DNA of 7,142 bases from Phycisphaerales bacterium. GTDB taxonomy: Bacteria; Planctomycetota; Phycisphaerae; Sedimentisphaerales; Anaerohalosphaeraceae. Below are positions 5,796 through 7,142 of the stretch, piece after piece (positions within the stretch are counted from its first letter, which is position 1; every line of letters starts with the position of its first letter). The stretch spans positions 1 to 7,142 of the forward strand of contig PMBP01000125.1 in assembly GCA_003152975.1 (NCBI GenBank), given 5' to 3'. Below the pieces are notes generated by a model that ran no database searches, was not told the DNA's origin, and saw only the letters and a program-made list of their open reading frames with translations. A program made the translations under genes and the position numbers.

Positions 5796-7142
5796 TCATT
5801 TCGCGTCAATGCGGGTGGCGACATGATAGAGCCAGACGGCCAACATCGCAAGCATGACGATTCCCAGCGTGGTATCGCCGAACCATCCATCCTGGATCAG
5901 CGGGAACTTCCATCCATATTGTTTACCCACAACGATTGGAATCGCGATGAGGATGCCCATGAGGGACTCGCCGGTGATCAGGCCGGAGGCCATCATGATG
6001 CCGGGCCGCATAGTTCTCTCGCGGGCGGCCTCATCGAGGCCTTTGGAGCGCAGGTAGCGGGTCACGGCATAGTGGATCAGGCCGCCGATGAAGATCGAGG
6101 TGGACAGTTCCAGTTTGAGGTAGATGCCGATGGCCACGGCCAGCACGGGCATGCGGAAGGCGATCTTGCGGCGTTCGAGCCACGAGTCGGCGATGATGAT
6201 CACGATGGCGACACCCACGCCGATGCCGACAAAGGTCCAGGGCAGGCCGCCACGGAAGACGCCCTGAGACACGGAGGCCATAAGGTTGGCCTGGAGGGCG
6301 GGCAGTGCCTTGGGGCCGGCATTCGGCATACCCGTAAAACCGTAGGCTTTCTGTAGGAGGGTCATGATCGGGGCGATGACGGCCGCTCCAGCCAAGACGC
6401 CGACCATCAGGAGGACCTGCTGTTTCCAGGGCGTTGCGCCGATGAGATAGCCGCACTTGAGGTCCTGGAGATTGTCGCCGGAGATGGCGGCGGCGACGCA
6501 GATGACCGAGCCGATGAGGATCGCGGCGGCCGGGCCGACGGCGGATTCTTTGCCCAGAAGCAGCAGGAGGATCAGGGCCGAGACCATGACGGTGGTGATC
6601 GTCACGCCGGAGATGGGATTGTTGCTGGAGCCGACCAAGCCGGCCAGATAACCGGCGACGGCGGAAAAGAGAAACCCGGTGATGATCATCACTACGGCCA
6701 TCGTCAATGAGACCGTCAGGGAACCGACGAAGCTCTGATAGAACAGGAAAAGGGGCACAACCGAAGCGACGATCAACGCCACGATCCAGGGCATGGGCAT
6801 GTCGCGTTCGGTGCGAGGAACCTCGGCACCGCCATCGGCTTTGTGTCGATAGGCATCCAGGCCACTGGCGACGCCACGATAGAGGGACTTGCGGAGTTTG
6901 AACAGGGTCCAGACTCCGCCGATGAGCATGGCACCGACACCGATGTAGCGGGTCTTGGTGTACCAGATCTGCGAGGCCCACTCGAGAGCGGTTTTGTCGG
7001 CGGGCGGATCGGCAAAGAAGGAACAGATGGGGATGGCGATCAGCCAGTTGGCCACGCCGCCGAGGAAGACCAGGATGGCGACATTGAGGCCGATGATGTA
7101 GCCGACGGAGATCAGGCAGGGGCTCATCTCTGACCCGAAGGA
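5796..7142 (-). CDS. OPT-family oligopeptide (or metal-chelate) transporter, C-terminal part
   Basis: The visible 448 residues are open to the right edge. The first visible codons read SFGSEMSP in frame, so the Met at 7127 is internal and the true start lies outside. Bacterial OPT proteins are usually about 600-670 residues, so roughly a third is missing. Diagnostic motifs, numbered from the Met at 7127, are SPCLISVGYIIG (2-13), SSNNPISGVTITTVM (167-181), ISGDNLQDLKCGYLIGATPW (215-234) and ALQANLMASVSQGVF (277-291). About eleven hydrophobic membrane-spanning segments are visible, with a polar loop at about 79-110 (YRHKADGGAEVPRTER). OPT members import peptides, or metals bound to chelators, by proton symport in the inner membrane; the substrate cannot be read from this sequence. 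The chain ends at TGA (5798-5796) after VATRIDAK. The neighbouring operon starts 260 bp downstream on the same strand, behind a terminator-like element. Confidence 0.93.
   Translation of the reverse strand, partial: SFGSEMSPCLISVGYIIGLNVAILVFLGGVANWLIAIPICSFFADPPADKTALEWASQIWYTKTRYIGVGAMLIGGVWTLFKLRKSLYRGVASGLDAYRHKADGGAEVPRTERDMPMPWIVALIVASVVPLFLFYQSFVGSLTVSLTMAVVMIITGFLFSAVAGYLAGLVGSSNNPISGVTITTVMVSALILLLLLGKESAVGPAAAILIGSVICVAAAISGDNLQDLKCGYLIGATPWKQQVLLMVGVLAGAAVIAPIMTLLQKAYGFTGMPNAGPKALPALQANLMASVSQGVFRGGLPWTFVGIGVGVAIVIIIADSWLERRKIAFRMPVLAVAIGIYLKLELSTSIFIGGLIHYAVTRYLRSKGLDEAARERTMRPGIMMASGLITGESLMGILIAIPIVVGKQYGWKFPLIQDGWFGDTTLGIVMLAMLAVWLYHVATRIDAK

Noticed and set aside
5593..5799. 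A 68-codon minus-strand frame whose ATG overlaps the OPT stop (ATGA)
   Set aside because: The ATGA overlap looks like coupling, but the frame runs through the dispersed repeats and contains CHSRESGNP, a peptide that is an artefact of that palindrome. No ribosome binding site precedes it.
5796..7142. OPT gene starting at the ATG at 7127 as a shortened transporter
   Set aside because: The frame continues to the window edge without a stop, and the upstream codons read FGSE directly before the conserved SPxLIxVGYIIG segment. The gene is cut by the window, not truncated.
1..7142. CRISPR array, tRNA/rRNA, transposase, integrase or defence genes
   Set aside because: I looked on both strands and saw no regularly spaced repeats, no RNA-gene-like segment in the two gaps, and no matching protein motifs.

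Overview
The window is GC-rich and fully coding-oriented on the minus strand. It holds five protein genes in three transcription-unit-like groups. Four of the five products carry a visible export signal or are membrane proteins. The mix of a Tat-exported barrel protein, a secreted BD-FAE-type esterase, a secreted GHL10 barrel protein, a secreted alpha/alpha-toroid protein and an OPT transporter suits an environmental polymer-degrading bacterium. Planctomycetota, Verrucomicrobiota, Lentisphaerota or a similar lineage is my guess from gene content; there is no rRNA or marker gene to confirm it.

In transcription order (right to left): (1) 7142-5796 is the C-terminal two thirds of an OPT-family transporter, cut by the right edge. 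(2) 5795-5536 is the main intergenic region, with a weak terminator-like hairpin plus T-run and a group of REP-like dispersed-repeat remnants. (3) 5535-3736 encodes a secreted protein with an N-terminal alpha/alpha-toroid (prenyltransferase/squalene-cyclase-like repeats) and an unassigned C-terminal half. Its stop overlaps by 8 bp the start of (4) 3743-1716, a secreted GHL10 (DUF187-like) barrel protein, so the two are very likely translationally coupled. (5) 1715-1578 is a short gap with a 14-bp tandem duplication. (6) 1577-495 encodes a secreted alpha/beta-hydrolase with an intact catalytic triad. It is followed after 21 bp by (7) 473-1, the N-terminal part of a Tat-exported protein that looks like an aldo/keto-reductase-type TIM barrel and runs off the left edge.

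The genes read most simply as a periplasmic or cell-surface catabolic neighbourhood: polymer- or glycoside-directed proteins, an ester-cleaving enzyme and, further upstream, a peptide or metal-chelate importer. No defence system, CRISPR array, RNA gene, transposase or integrase is visible. The least explained items are the toroid protein's C-terminal domain and its tight coupling to the GHL10 protein, and a change in strand composition inside the GHL10 gene near 2065.
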